Of a stretch of 16,148 nucleotides of DNA, positions 1 to 6,166 are shown piece by piece. Source of the stretch: an uncultured Chitinophagaceae bacterium. Lineage in GTDB: Bacteria > Bacteroidota > Bacteroidia > Chitinophagales > Chitinophagaceae. The notes beneath the pieces were generated by a model. It was not told the origin of the DNA, ran no database searches, and saw only the letters and a program-made list of their open reading frames with translations. A program made the translations under genes and the position numbers. The DNA lies in the NCBI GenBank assembly GCA_934502905.1, contig CAKSVK010000079.1, positions 1 to 16,148 on the forward strand. Reading direction: 5' to 3'. Position 1 is the stretch's first letter. The number at the start of each line of letters is the position of its first letter.

Positions 1-51
1 TTTATACCAGGCAGTGATTTATTGGTAGATGGCGGCTATCTTGCCAAATAA
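1..51 (+). CDS. Short-chain dehydrogenase/reductase, 3' end only
   Basis: The first 51 bases read in frame as the last 16 residues of a protein and a TAA stop, ending in FIPGSDLLVDGGYLAK. The GSDLLVDGGY block is the usual C-terminal signature of classical short-chain dehydrogenases (SDR), which close the NAD(P)-binding Rossmann domain with an 'I(T)G..L.VDGG' strand. Everything upstream, including the nucleotide-binding glycines and the Tyr-x-x-x-Lys active site, lies outside the window, so substrate and cofactor cannot be judged. The next gene begins 10 bases after the stop on the same strand, so the two are very probably in one transcript. The SDR is inferred to be part of the oxidoreductase cluster that follows. 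Confidence 0.82.
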   Translation, partial: FIPGSDLLVDGGYLAK

Positions 52-61
52 ACCCAATTTT

Positions 62-688
62 ATGCAACTTATTGATTTGTCTCATCCATTGGAGCACGGG
101 CAGCAGACTTTTCCCAGTGATCCCAAGCTAAGTATCATCCCTCACGGGAATACCGCAACATTAAGATATAATATCACGCAGATATCCATCGGTTCGCACC
201 AGGGAACGCACCTGGATGCCATGTACCATTTCCTGGACGATGGAAAAACTATTGACCAGATGCCGCTGGAGTGGTTTTACGGACCTGCTCACCTGCTGCG
301 GATACCTAAAAGTGCAAATGAAGAAATAACCGTAGATGATTTTCTTCCTTATGAGAGTCTGCTGGCGCCGGAAGCCAGGATTATATTCGAAACGGGATGG
401 CACCGGCATTTTGGCAAAGCATATTTCTTTTCAGACTTTCCATCCCTTACACAGGAAGCAGCCAAATTTCTCGTAAGTAAAAAAATACGCTTACTGGGTA
501 TGGATATGCCTACGCCGGGAAAGGATTGGTACGAATTGCACCATATTTTATTACCTGCCGAAATAGTGGTGGTAGAAAGCCTGGCCAACCTGGATAATGT
601 GCCGGACCAGTTTACTTTCATGGGTTTCCCGTTGAACTTTAAGGGTAGAGACGGGTCGCCTATCCGCGCCGTTGCAAAAGTAGACTAG
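62..688 (+). CDS. Cyclase family protein (kynurenine formamidase-like metal-dependent hydrolase)
   Basis: This is a 208-residue protein of the cyclase/kynurenine-formamidase superfamily (PF04199), whose members are metal-dependent hydrolases of amides, lactones or cyclic compounds. The family motif HxGTHxDxxxH is present at residues 46-56 (H46, H50, D52, H56), and the second conserved block is at about 160-172 (H160/H161 and E172). Length fits the family (about 200-260). ATG at 62 was chosen over the earlier in-frame ATG at 29, because the earlier one overlaps the preceding SDR reading frame and adds 11 residues without family resemblance, while MQLIDLSHPL is a typical N-terminus for the family. 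No signal peptide is visible, so it is probably cytoplasmic. Its place between oxidoreductases suggests a ring-opening hydrolase in their pathway, perhaps a lactonase. A role in tryptophan breakdown is not supported by the neighbours. Confidence 0.82.
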   Translation: MQLIDLSHPLEHGQQTFPSDPKLSIIPHGNTATLRYNITQISIGSHQGTHLDAMYHFLDDGKTIDQMPLEWFYGPAHLLRIPKSANEEITVDDFLPYESLLAPEARIIFETGWHRHFGKAYFFSDFPSLTQEAAKFLVSKKIRLLGMDMPTPGKDWYELHHILLPAEIVVVESLANLDNVPDQFTFMGFPLNFKGRDGSPIRAVAKVD

Positions 689-779
689 TCTGGTATGTAG
701 AATGAATTTTATATATGCCTTGTTGTTGATAAGCCACCGGGGTCATACTGTCTATACCGAAATACCAATTTATTGATTG

Positions 780-1799
780 ATGAAAACTTTATACTATCCT
801 GCTTATAATGAGTTACTGTTGAAGGAGCTTCCCGAACCCGCTATAGCGGAAGATGAAGTGCTGGTGAAAGTGAGCGCTTGCGGAATATGCGGCAGCGAAC
901 TGGAATCATTTAAGACAAAAAGTCCCCGGCGGTTTCCTCCGCTGATTATGGGACATGAATTTTGTGGTATCGTAGAGCGTACAGGAGCGTCTGTAACAGG
1001 TTGGAAACAGGGAGATACCGCTGTCAGCAATTCGGTTGTTTCCTGCGGTGAGTGCGAGCGGTGCAAAGAGGGAAAGAGTAATTTATGCGCCAGCCGCCAG
1101 ATATTCGGAATGCACAGGAATGGTGCTTTCGGCGCTTATGTGAATGTACCGGCTTCTTCCCTGATAGCCATGCCTGCCGGTACAGATTCCAGGCAGGCCT
1201 GCCTTACGGAGCCACTCGCCAACGGCGTGCACCTGGTGCGGCTTACAAGTCATCTGGATATAAAAAATGTCCTGGTGATCGGTGCGGGACCCATAGGGTT
1301 GGCGGCACTGCAGGCATTCAATGTTTTGCGGGAGGCCAGGGTAATTGTATCTGATATCCGTCCGGAAAGACTGGCTGTGGCAAAAAGCATCGGCGCCGGC
1401 GATGTTATCAATCCGGCAGAGGAAGATATTTTTAATGTTTTGCCTCAAATGTTCGACGAGGGTACGGTGGATCTTGTGATAGATGCGGTTGGTTCTGCAC
1501 AAACCAATCACATAGGTCTGGAAATTACAAAACCCGGTGGCACCTTGCTGATCATTGGACTGCATAACAACAGCAAGTCGTTGTTCAGCTACGATATTGT
1601 GTTGTCAGAGAAAACGGTGATGGGAAGTTATGCTGCCACACAACAGGATATGGAGGATGCCCTGGTATTGATAGCACAACAAAAAGTGGATATGGCATCA
1701 TGGGTACATTATTACTCGCTGGAGCAGGGAAAAGAAGCGTTTATGGATATGCTGGAAGCCAGGGGAAATCATATAAAATCGGTGATCGTATTTGAATAA
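780..1799 (+). CDS. Zinc-dependent alcohol dehydrogenase, MDR superfamily
   Basis: This 339-residue protein is a medium-chain dehydrogenase that would oxidise a secondary alcohol or polyol with NAD(P). The catalytic zinc ligands are recognisable as C37 (CGICGSE), H59-E60 (GHE) and E144 (EPLA). A second, structural zinc site has four cysteines, C89, C92, C95 and C103. The Rossmann glycines lie at 168-173 (GAGPIG) and are followed by an acidic residue, D192, which favours NAD over NADP. This layout is that of the sorbitol/threonine/galactitol-1-phosphate dehydrogenase group. ATG at 780 is preferred to the TTG at 777. It lies 91 bases after the cyclase gene and 5 bases before the next dehydrogenase, so it is almost certainly cotranscribed with the latter. 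The substrate is unknown. Confidence 0.88.
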   Translation: MKTLYYPAYNELLLKELPEPAIAEDEVLVKVSACGICGSELESFKTKSPRRFPPLIMGHEFCGIVERTGASVTGWKQGDTAVSNSVVSCGECERCKEGKSNLCASRQIFGMHRNGAFGAYVNVPASSLIAMPAGTDSRQACLTEPLANGVHLVRLTSHLDIKNVLVIGAGPIGLAALQAFNVLREARVIVSDIRPERLAVAKSIGAGDVINPAEEDIFNVLPQMFDEGTVDLVIDAVGSAQTNHIGLEITKPGGTLLIIGLHNNSKSLFSYDIVLSEKTVMGSYAATQQDMEDALVLIAQQKVDMASWVHYYSLEQGKEAFMDMLEARGNHIKSVIVFE

Positions 1800-1804
1800 C
1801 AGCT

Positions 1805-2752
1805 ATGGAAAAAGTACTGATAACGGATTACGGATTTAAAGCCATTCACCAGGAAGAAACCCTGATAACCGGCGCCGGCTTTTACCTGCAGGCTGCCCAG
1901 TGCAAAACCCAGGAGGAAGTATTGGAGCACGGCGCGGATGCTGTTGCACTGTTGGTGCAATGGGCGCCGGTAACGGCATCAGTGATCGGGGGGCTGCGGC
2001 AATGCCGCCTGATTGTGCGATATGGTATTGGGGTAGATAATGTGGACCTGGAAGCAGCAAAGAAAAAAGGAATTGTTGTATGTAATGTACCGGATTACTG
2101 CATTGCAGAAGTGGCAGACCACACGGTGTCCCTTGCGCTTGCGTTGGCCAGGCAGATAACAGCAACGCACAACCGATTAATCGCCGGTGAGTGGCAGATC
2201 GTTCCGCCACAACCTGCATTACCTTTTTGTGAAATGAAGTTTGCTACCATCGGTTTTGGCAGGATTGCAAGGGAGGTATTGAAGCGGGCTGTACCCTTCG
2301 GGTTCAGGAGAACAGCCTGTGATCCCTATGTATCAAAAGAGGAAATAGAGAAGCACGGCGTTTCCTATGCCACATTTGAAGAAATAGTAGATACAGCCGA
2401 CCTGATTTCCCTGCATTTGCCGTTGACGGAACAAACACATCATATCATAAATAAGGATGTATTACGACGAATGAAAAGAGGCGCTATTCTTATCAACACC
2501 TCCCGTGGCGGATTGGTGGATACAGAAGCCCTGGCGGAGGTCTTGGGTGACGGAACGCTGGCTGCGGGGCTGGATGTTTTTGAAAAGGAACCGTTACCGG
2601 GAGACCATCCGCTCAGGAAATGCAGTAACGTGATCCTTACGTCTCATACGGCCTGGTATAGCGAAAGGAGTGTGCCAGCCTTGCAGCGTATGGCTGCCGA
2701 AGAAGTAGTGCGTGGGCTTACAACCGGGAATGTTCATAACAGGGTAGTATAA
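1805..2752 (+). CDS. D-isomer-specific 2-hydroxyacid dehydrogenase, CtBP-like
   Basis: This 315-residue NAD-dependent oxidoreductase belongs to the D-2-hydroxyacid dehydrogenase family (phosphoglycerate dehydrogenase-like), which interconverts 2-hydroxy acids and 2-keto acids. The catalytic triad is visible as R234 (NTSRGG), E262 (FEKEP) and H281 (TSHTAW). The Rossmann motif GFGRIA is at 150-155, with D173 as the probable NAD-binding acid. The NVPDYCIAEVADH block (94-106) and the SHTAWYSERS block point to the branch annotated as C-terminal-binding-protein (CtBP)-like rather than to SerA. There is no ACT domain, so biosynthetic allosteric control is not expected. Only 5 bases separate it from the upstream alcohol dehydrogenase, which implies a shared message and probably consecutive pathway steps. 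It is cytoplasmic. Confidence 0.87.
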   Translation: MEKVLITDYGFKAIHQEETLITGAGFYLQAAQCKTQEEVLEHGADAVALLVQWAPVTASVIGGLRQCRLIVRYGIGVDNVDLEAAKKKGIVVCNVPDYCIAEVADHTVSLALALARQITATHNRLIAGEWQIVPPQPALPFCEMKFATIGFGRIAREVLKRAVPFGFRRTACDPYVSKEEIEKHGVSYATFEEIVDTADLISLHLPLTEQTHHIINKDVLRRMKRGAILINTSRGGLVDTEALAEVLGDGTLAAGLDVFEKEPLPGDHPLRKCSNVILTSHTAWYSERSVPALQRMAAEEVVRGLTTGNVHNRVV

Positions 2753-2769
2753 CCGGTAGTTTTAAGAAA

Positions 2770-2807
2770 ACCCGGAACATAGGGCAAAAACGTCAAAATC
2801 TCCGGGT
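2770..2807. repeat. Inverted repeat between dehydrogenase and permease genes
   Basis: ACCCGGA (2770-2776) and TCCGGGT (2801-2807) are exact reverse complements, with 24 bases between them, in the 106-base gap before the permease gene. The arms could bind a dimeric regulator or form a processing hairpin that lowers or separates expression of the permease. There is no T-run after it, so it is not a typical terminator. The rest of the gap shows nothing I recognise. Confidence 0.3.
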
Positions 2808-2858
2808 AACAGATCTGCATTATTATAATCACCGACATAATAGTTTAAAACGCTTACT

Positions 2859-3860
2859 ATGTTTACAGTGGATACCTATTCTCTGGCTGTTGTTTTATCT
2901 GTTATCACCATGATATGCTGGGGCAGCTGGCCCAATATGCAGAAGCTGGTCAGCAAAGGCTGGCGGTTTGAGCTGTTCTATTGGGACTATGTTATCGGGA
3001 TTGTATGGGTGACCCTGCTGTTTGCTGTTACGCTCGGTTCATCCAGCGGTGCAGGCTGGAGCTTTGGCCAGGATATCCGGCAGGCTTCTGCGGAAAATAT
3101 ATCGTCTGCTATTACCGGCGGCATAATATTTAATGCTGCCAATATCCTGTTTGTAGCGGCTATTGCTGTTGCGGGCATGTCGGTGGCGTTTCCGGTAGGT
3201 GCGGGGTTTGGGTTGGTGCTGGGTGTGGTTACTAATTATATCGCCATGCCGCAGGGAAATAAATTATTCCTGTTCTCAGGGGTATTGATGGTCATGTTGG
3301 CGATCATATTATCTGCCGCGGCTTATAAACGTTTATCCGCTACCAAAAATGAAATATCATTAAGGGGTATCCTGCTGTCTGTTATTGCGGGGATGCTGTT
3401 CGGTTTTTTCTATCGTTTTATTGCCGGTGCTATGTACCCTGATTTTGCCAGTCCGGAACCCGGTAAGGTAGGACCTTATTCGGCAACTGTGCTGTTTGGA
3501 GCGGGGGTGCTGCTGAGCAATTTTATATTCAATACTATTTTAATGAAAAAGCCGGTAAAAGGACCTCCGGTTGGTTATCGTGATTATTTTGCTGGTAGCA
3601 AAAGGGATCACCTGATGGGGGTGCTGGGTGGCATTATCTGGGGAACCGGACTGGTGTTGAGCATCCTCTCTGCCGGGCAGGCAGGTTTTGCCATTTCCTT
3701 CGGGCTCGGGCAGGGTAATGCTATGATAGCCGCCATCTGGGGCGTGTTCATCTGGCAGGAGTTTAAGCTGGCACCCCCCGGAACAAACCGTTTACTGTAT
3801 GCCATGTTCCTGCTCTATATGATAGGGCTGGTGCTGATCGTTTATGCGAAGATTGGATGA
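2859..3860 (+). CDS. DMT-superfamily permease (GRP/ureide-permease-like sugar or metabolite transporter)
   Basis: This 333-residue protein is very hydrophobic, with about ten membrane segments and no cleavable signal peptide. The N-terminal helix carries CWGSWPNMQKL followed by WRFELFYWDYVIG. The C-terminal half has GIIWGTGLVLSILSAGQAGFAISFGLGQGNAMIAAIWGVF. Gly/Trp/Pro-rich helix starts and a late 'GQ....I....GV...QE' segment are features I associate with the RhaT, glucose/ribose porter (GRP) and plant ureide-permease (UPS) branches of the drug/metabolite superfamily. The transport substrate could be a sugar, a sugar acid or a ureide. Databases often label such proteins only as multidrug DMT permeases. 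It follows four metabolic genes on the same strand, which supports a role as the inner-membrane uptake step of the pathway rather than drug efflux. Both readings rest on family resemblance and context. Confidence 0.75.
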   Translation: MFTVDTYSLAVVLSVITMICWGSWPNMQKLVSKGWRFELFYWDYVIGIVWVTLLFAVTLGSSSGAGWSFGQDIRQASAENISSAITGGIIFNAANILFVAAIAVAGMSVAFPVGAGFGLVLGVVTNYIAMPQGNKLFLFSGVLMVMLAIILSAAAYKRLSATKNEISLRGILLSVIAGMLFGFFYRFIAGAMYPDFASPEPGKVGPYSATVLFGAGVLLSNFIFNTILMKKPVKGPPVGYRDYFAGSKRDHLMGVLGGIIWGTGLVLSILSAGQAGFAISFGLGQGNAMIAAIWGVFIWQEFKLAPPGTNRLLYAMFLLYMIGLVLIVYAKIG

Positions 3861-3900
3861 AGCGTTAAGAAAATGATCCCTCTTTAGAACGTTTTGTCTT
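3860..3900 (+). terminator. Possible weak terminator after the permease gene
   Basis: Immediately at the stop codon, AAGCGTT (3860-3866) can pair with AACGTTT (3888-3894) using one G-T wobble, with an inner AAGA/TCTT pairing. The right arm runs into a T-rich stretch (TTTTGTCTTTG). The stem is weak and the loop large, so this is a tentative call, but it would separate the metabolic operon from the araC-type gene. Confidence 0.3.
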
Positions 3901-4075
3901 TGCGGTCCTGGCGTATGCATGCGCAGAACTTCTGTCACTGATGAAGGCAATGCCGGAACATTTTATTGCTACACAAATGCGGGGGGGTAACTGAAGCGGG
4001 GAACTTATTAATAAGAACCCTATTTAGTTCGTACAAAAAACGGTATCTGATTTTACAAACCATTAAGTTAAGGAT

Positions 4076-4096
4076 CATTAAGCTTTTTGCTTAATG
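4076..4096 (+). repeat. Perfect 8-bp stem-loop with T5 loop
   Basis: CATTAAGC (4076-4083) and GCTTAATG (4089-4096) are exact reverse complements around a loop of five T. The left arm repeats the CATTAAG found 15 bases earlier. It may be an operator cluster (three CATTAAG sites, one inverted) or a hairpin. The lack of a T-run after the stem argues against a terminator on the plus strand. Confidence 0.45.
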
Positions 4097-4131
4097 CATT
4101 TTACAATGAACAGGTATCAAAATTATTTTTT

Positions 4132-4222
4132 CGGTCGGTGGAGACACTGACCGTGGCGCGCACCGCGGTTTGTATCCCCACAAACCACTTGTTATCGATG
4201 ACATTTCAATAAAATTGATAAC
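4132..4222 (+). promoter_or_regulatory. Three consecutive hairpins upstream of the AraC-type regulator
   Basis: The first hairpin pairs CGGTCGGTG (4132-4140) with CACTGACCG (4145-4153): nine pairs, one of them G-T, closed by a GAGA loop that fits the stable GNRA tetraloop pattern. The second pairs GGTTTGT (4167-4173) with ACAAACC (4180-4186) around ATCCCC. The third is GTTATC (4191-4196) with GATAAC (4217-4222). They stand one after another 140-230 bases before the chosen start of the regulator. They look like a structured 5' leader or a small RNA, but that reading is inferred. No known family is claimed. Confidence 0.4.
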
Positions 4223-4364
4223 GGATCATTATTAATTTCCAGTGGTTACTACAGGAATTAGTAGGTGTTCCGGGGTAATAAATTGTTGGGCTGGATATGC
4301 CGGAATGACCGTTCGTGGAATGTCAAAACGGGCTATTGAATTATTGCTTAATATTGGAGTAGAT

Positions 4365-5222
4365 ATGCAGCCGCTCCTGATCAAAGTAAATGTTCCCGAG
4401 AAAGCTTCCTTCAGTGTCAACCGGTATGCCTATACCGATCATTTTCCCGGTGTCTGGCATTTTCACGAAGAATATGAGCTAACCCTGATTGAAAAAAGCT
4501 ATGGCAGCCGCATGGTGGGTGATCATATAGAGCGGTTTGAGGCAGGAGACCTTATTTTTATCGGGAAGGACCTGCCGCATACCTGGCGCAATGATGAAAA
4601 GGTAAAGGGCGTGTCTGAAGCGCTGGTAATTCATTTCCTGGAAGATTTCCTCGGTGCTTCTTTTTTCAGCCTCCCGGAAATGTACAGGATAAAACGGCTG
4701 CTGGAGCGTTCCGGCAGGGGATTGAAGGTGCAGAGAAAAGAGGCAAGGTCCATAGCCGGTATCATGCGTTTAATGGAAACCAGTACCGGGGCGGAACGGA
4801 TATTACAGCTATTGAAAATATTACACCTGCTTGCTGAAACAGAAGATATTGAGGAACTTTCTTCTGAAGGATTTACCAATTCTATCCATTATGCCGATTC
4901 GGACAGATTAAAAAGGGTATACGAATATATTATGAATAACTTCCAGGAAGATATAAGTCTTTCCAGGGCGGCAGGGGTTGCTAATATGAGTCCCACGGCA
5001 TTCAGCAGGTATTTCAAAAACAGGACCCGTAAATCATACACACAGTTTGTAATAGAACTGAAGATCGGCTATGCCTGCAAATTGCTGATCAATGAAAAGA
5101 TATCTGTTGCCGATGTTTGTTACCAGAGCGGCTTTCAGAATCTTTCCAATTTCAACCAGCAATTCAAGTCCATAACCAGTCTTACGCCGAAGAAATACCA
5201 GATATTACATGCCGTGAAATAG
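4365..5222 (+). CDS. AraC-family transcriptional regulator with cupin-like sensor half
   Basis: This is a 285-residue transcription factor. Residues about 15-90 form a cupin-like ligand-sensing region with WHFHEEYELT (31-40), GDHIERFEAGDLIFIG (52-67) and LPHTWRN (70-76). Residues 180-283 form the AraC/XylS DNA-binding domain with two helix-turn-helix units (about 197-218 and 247-267) and the closing LTPKKYQ. In-frame starts exist at 4242 (GTG), 4305 and 4320. I chose ATG 4365 because GGAG lies 5 bases before it and MQPLLIKVNVPEKASFSV is where family resemblance begins, whereas the upstream residues resemble nothing. It follows the permease on the same strand and is the natural candidate to control the oxidoreductase cluster in response to its substrate. 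That assignment is inferred. Confidence 0.87.
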   Translation: MQPLLIKVNVPEKASFSVNRYAYTDHFPGVWHFHEEYELTLIEKSYGSRMVGDHIERFEAGDLIFIGKDLPHTWRNDEKVKGVSEALVIHFLEDFLGASFFSLPEMYRIKRLLERSGRGLKVQRKEARSIAGIMRLMETSTGAERILQLLKILHLLAETEDIEELSSEGFTNSIHYADSDRLKRVYEYIMNNFQEDISLSRAAGVANMSPTAFSRYFKNRTRKSYTQFVIELKIGYACKLLINEKISVADVCYQSGFQNLSNFNQQFKSITSLTPKKYQILHAVK

Positions 5223-5269
5223 GTATACAGTGAAAATAAGCTTCCGGCGGATAATTTAAAAAATGACAA

Positions 5270-5277
5270 TACATTTG
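5270..5277 (+). promoter_or_regulatory. Candidate -7 element TACATTTG before the cyclophilin gene
   Basis: TACATTTG matches the Bacteroidota -7 consensus TAnnTTTG exactly but ends only 5 bases before the ATG at 5283. If used, it would give a transcript with almost no leader. No TTTG is seen at the expected -33 distance, so a chance match is possible. Confidence 0.3.
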
Positions 5278-5282
5278 TCTGT

Positions 5283-5906
5283 ATGAAACTGCATTTCTTT
5301 CAACGGTGCCTGGTCTTGTGTTTGACACTCTTCGTAATAACGGGATGTAAGGAGCCAAGGAATTATGATAATCCTGCAGTAGTGATAGAAACAAAGTTCG
5401 GTAATATAGTAGTGGAACTGTTCATGGATAAGGCTCCCGCAACGGCGGCTGCCTTTTTGGAAAATATTGACTCAGGCTATTTTAAAAATACTTCATTTTA
5501 CCGGATACTGCGCCGGGATAACCAGGTCACCGGCTCTTTGCATGCCCACCTCATACAGGCGGGGGTATGGGAAGCAAACCCGGATCTGAAAGAGAAGTTT
5601 AAAAAAATACCCCATGAATCCACTCAGCAAACAGGTATTCTGCATAAGCGCGGTGTGATATCCATGGCCCGTTTTGAGCCCGGAACAGCTACTTCAGAAT
5701 TTTTTATCATGATGGAAGATGAGCCGGGGTTTGATTTCGGTGGTGCCAACAACGCAGATGGATTGGGTTATGCCGCTTTCGGACGCGTAGTTGATGGCAT
5801 GGATATAGCGGAAAAGATATACGAACGCCCGGAATACAAGCAACGTTTTTATCCGCCGGTTGCTATATTGGATATCAAACGCCTGCCGAAGGTGGAGGTG
5901 AAGTAA
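5283..5906 (+). CDS. Cyclophilin-type peptidylprolyl isomerase, lipoprotein
   Basis: This 207-residue protein begins with a lipoprotein signal peptide: hydrophobic residues 9-19 and lipobox ITGC, with the lipidated cysteine at C22. It should be anchored on the periplasmic face of a membrane. Residues 32-200 are a cyclophilin domain (cis-trans prolyl isomerase, protein folding). Recognisable landmarks are VVIETKFGNIVVELF (33-47), APATAAAFL, FYR with the catalytic arginine R74, LIQAG with Q92, the SEFFI block with F141, and YAAFGRVVDGMDI (163-175). Between R74 and Q92 the usual short link is replaced by about 17 residues, and the region to SMAR is also altered, so the active-site rim differs from canonical cyclophilins. 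The start is fixed by the signal peptide. It stands alone between the regulator and the aldo/keto reductase, 60 bases after the former. Confidence 0.87.
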   Translation: MKLHFFQRCLVLCLTLFVITGCKEPRNYDNPAVVIETKFGNIVVELFMDKAPATAAAFLENIDSGYFKNTSFYRILRRDNQVTGSLHAHLIQAGVWEANPDLKEKFKKIPHESTQQTGILHKRGVISMARFEPGTATSEFFIMMEDEPGFDFGGANNADGLGYAAFGRVVDGMDIAEKIYERPEYKQRFYPPVAILDIKRLPKVEVK

Positions 5907-6083
5907 TATCGTTTTTTGTTTTTAACCCTGGCGTAGGTTTTGTAGCAGCGGTGCGATGGGTGGCCAAAACCTGTGACCTGTATTTCTTTCTTCTATTGTT
6001 TAAAAAAGGTAAAAATAAAATAACCATTTAAACCTGGAATGATCATCTTCTCCCAATCGCCATTTTGTTTGCATACTTATTAC

Positions 6084-6112
6084 GAAATTTGCACGAATGC
6101 TGTTTCGCATTC
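6084..6112 (+). promoter_or_regulatory. Putative promoter -7 element with overlapping palindromic operator before the aldo/keto reductase
   Basis: GAAATTTG (6084-6091) differs from TAnnTTTG at one base, and TTTTGTTTG (6063-6071) upstream could supply the -33 TTTG, although the spacing is a little short. Directly after it is a perfect inverted repeat, GAATGC (6095-6100), six bases, then GCATTC (6107-6112), which would lie on the expected transcript start. That is a usual place for a repressor site. The 260-base gap otherwise shows only GGTTTTG/CAAAACC arms (5936-5942, 5965-5971). Confidence 0.38.
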
Positions 6113-6166
6113 CAATGAAACAACATTTCCTACACTATATTTATTGATCAATATAAAAGACATACA

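Larger units (their letters stand above)
3861..4364 (+). other. 504-base intergenic region rich in stem-loops, no gene found
   Basis: No convincing coding sequence is present on either strand. The stretch holds a near-palindrome at 3911-3924 (GCGTATGCATGCGC, one mismatched pair) and a perfect 12-base palindrome CTTATTAATAAG at 4004-4015. CATTAAG occurs twice directly (4061-4067, 4076-4082) and once inverted (4090-4096). Four successive hairpins, listed separately, occupy 4076-4222. Upstream of the second hairpin, TATTTTTT near 4123-4130 is one base from the Bacteroidota -7 consensus TAnnTTTG and could start a long leader for the AraC-type gene. No tRNA or riboswitch family was recognised. Confidence 0.55.

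Noticed and set aside
4132..4222. Possible tRNA or group II intron fragment
   Set aside because: The stems do not form a cloverleaf, there is no TTCNANT-type T-loop, and no domain V-like hairpin is present.
4242..4364. 41-codon N-terminal extension of the AraC-type regulator
   Set aside because: No similarity in the extra residues, while ATG 4365 has GGAG at a suitable distance; still possible but less likely.
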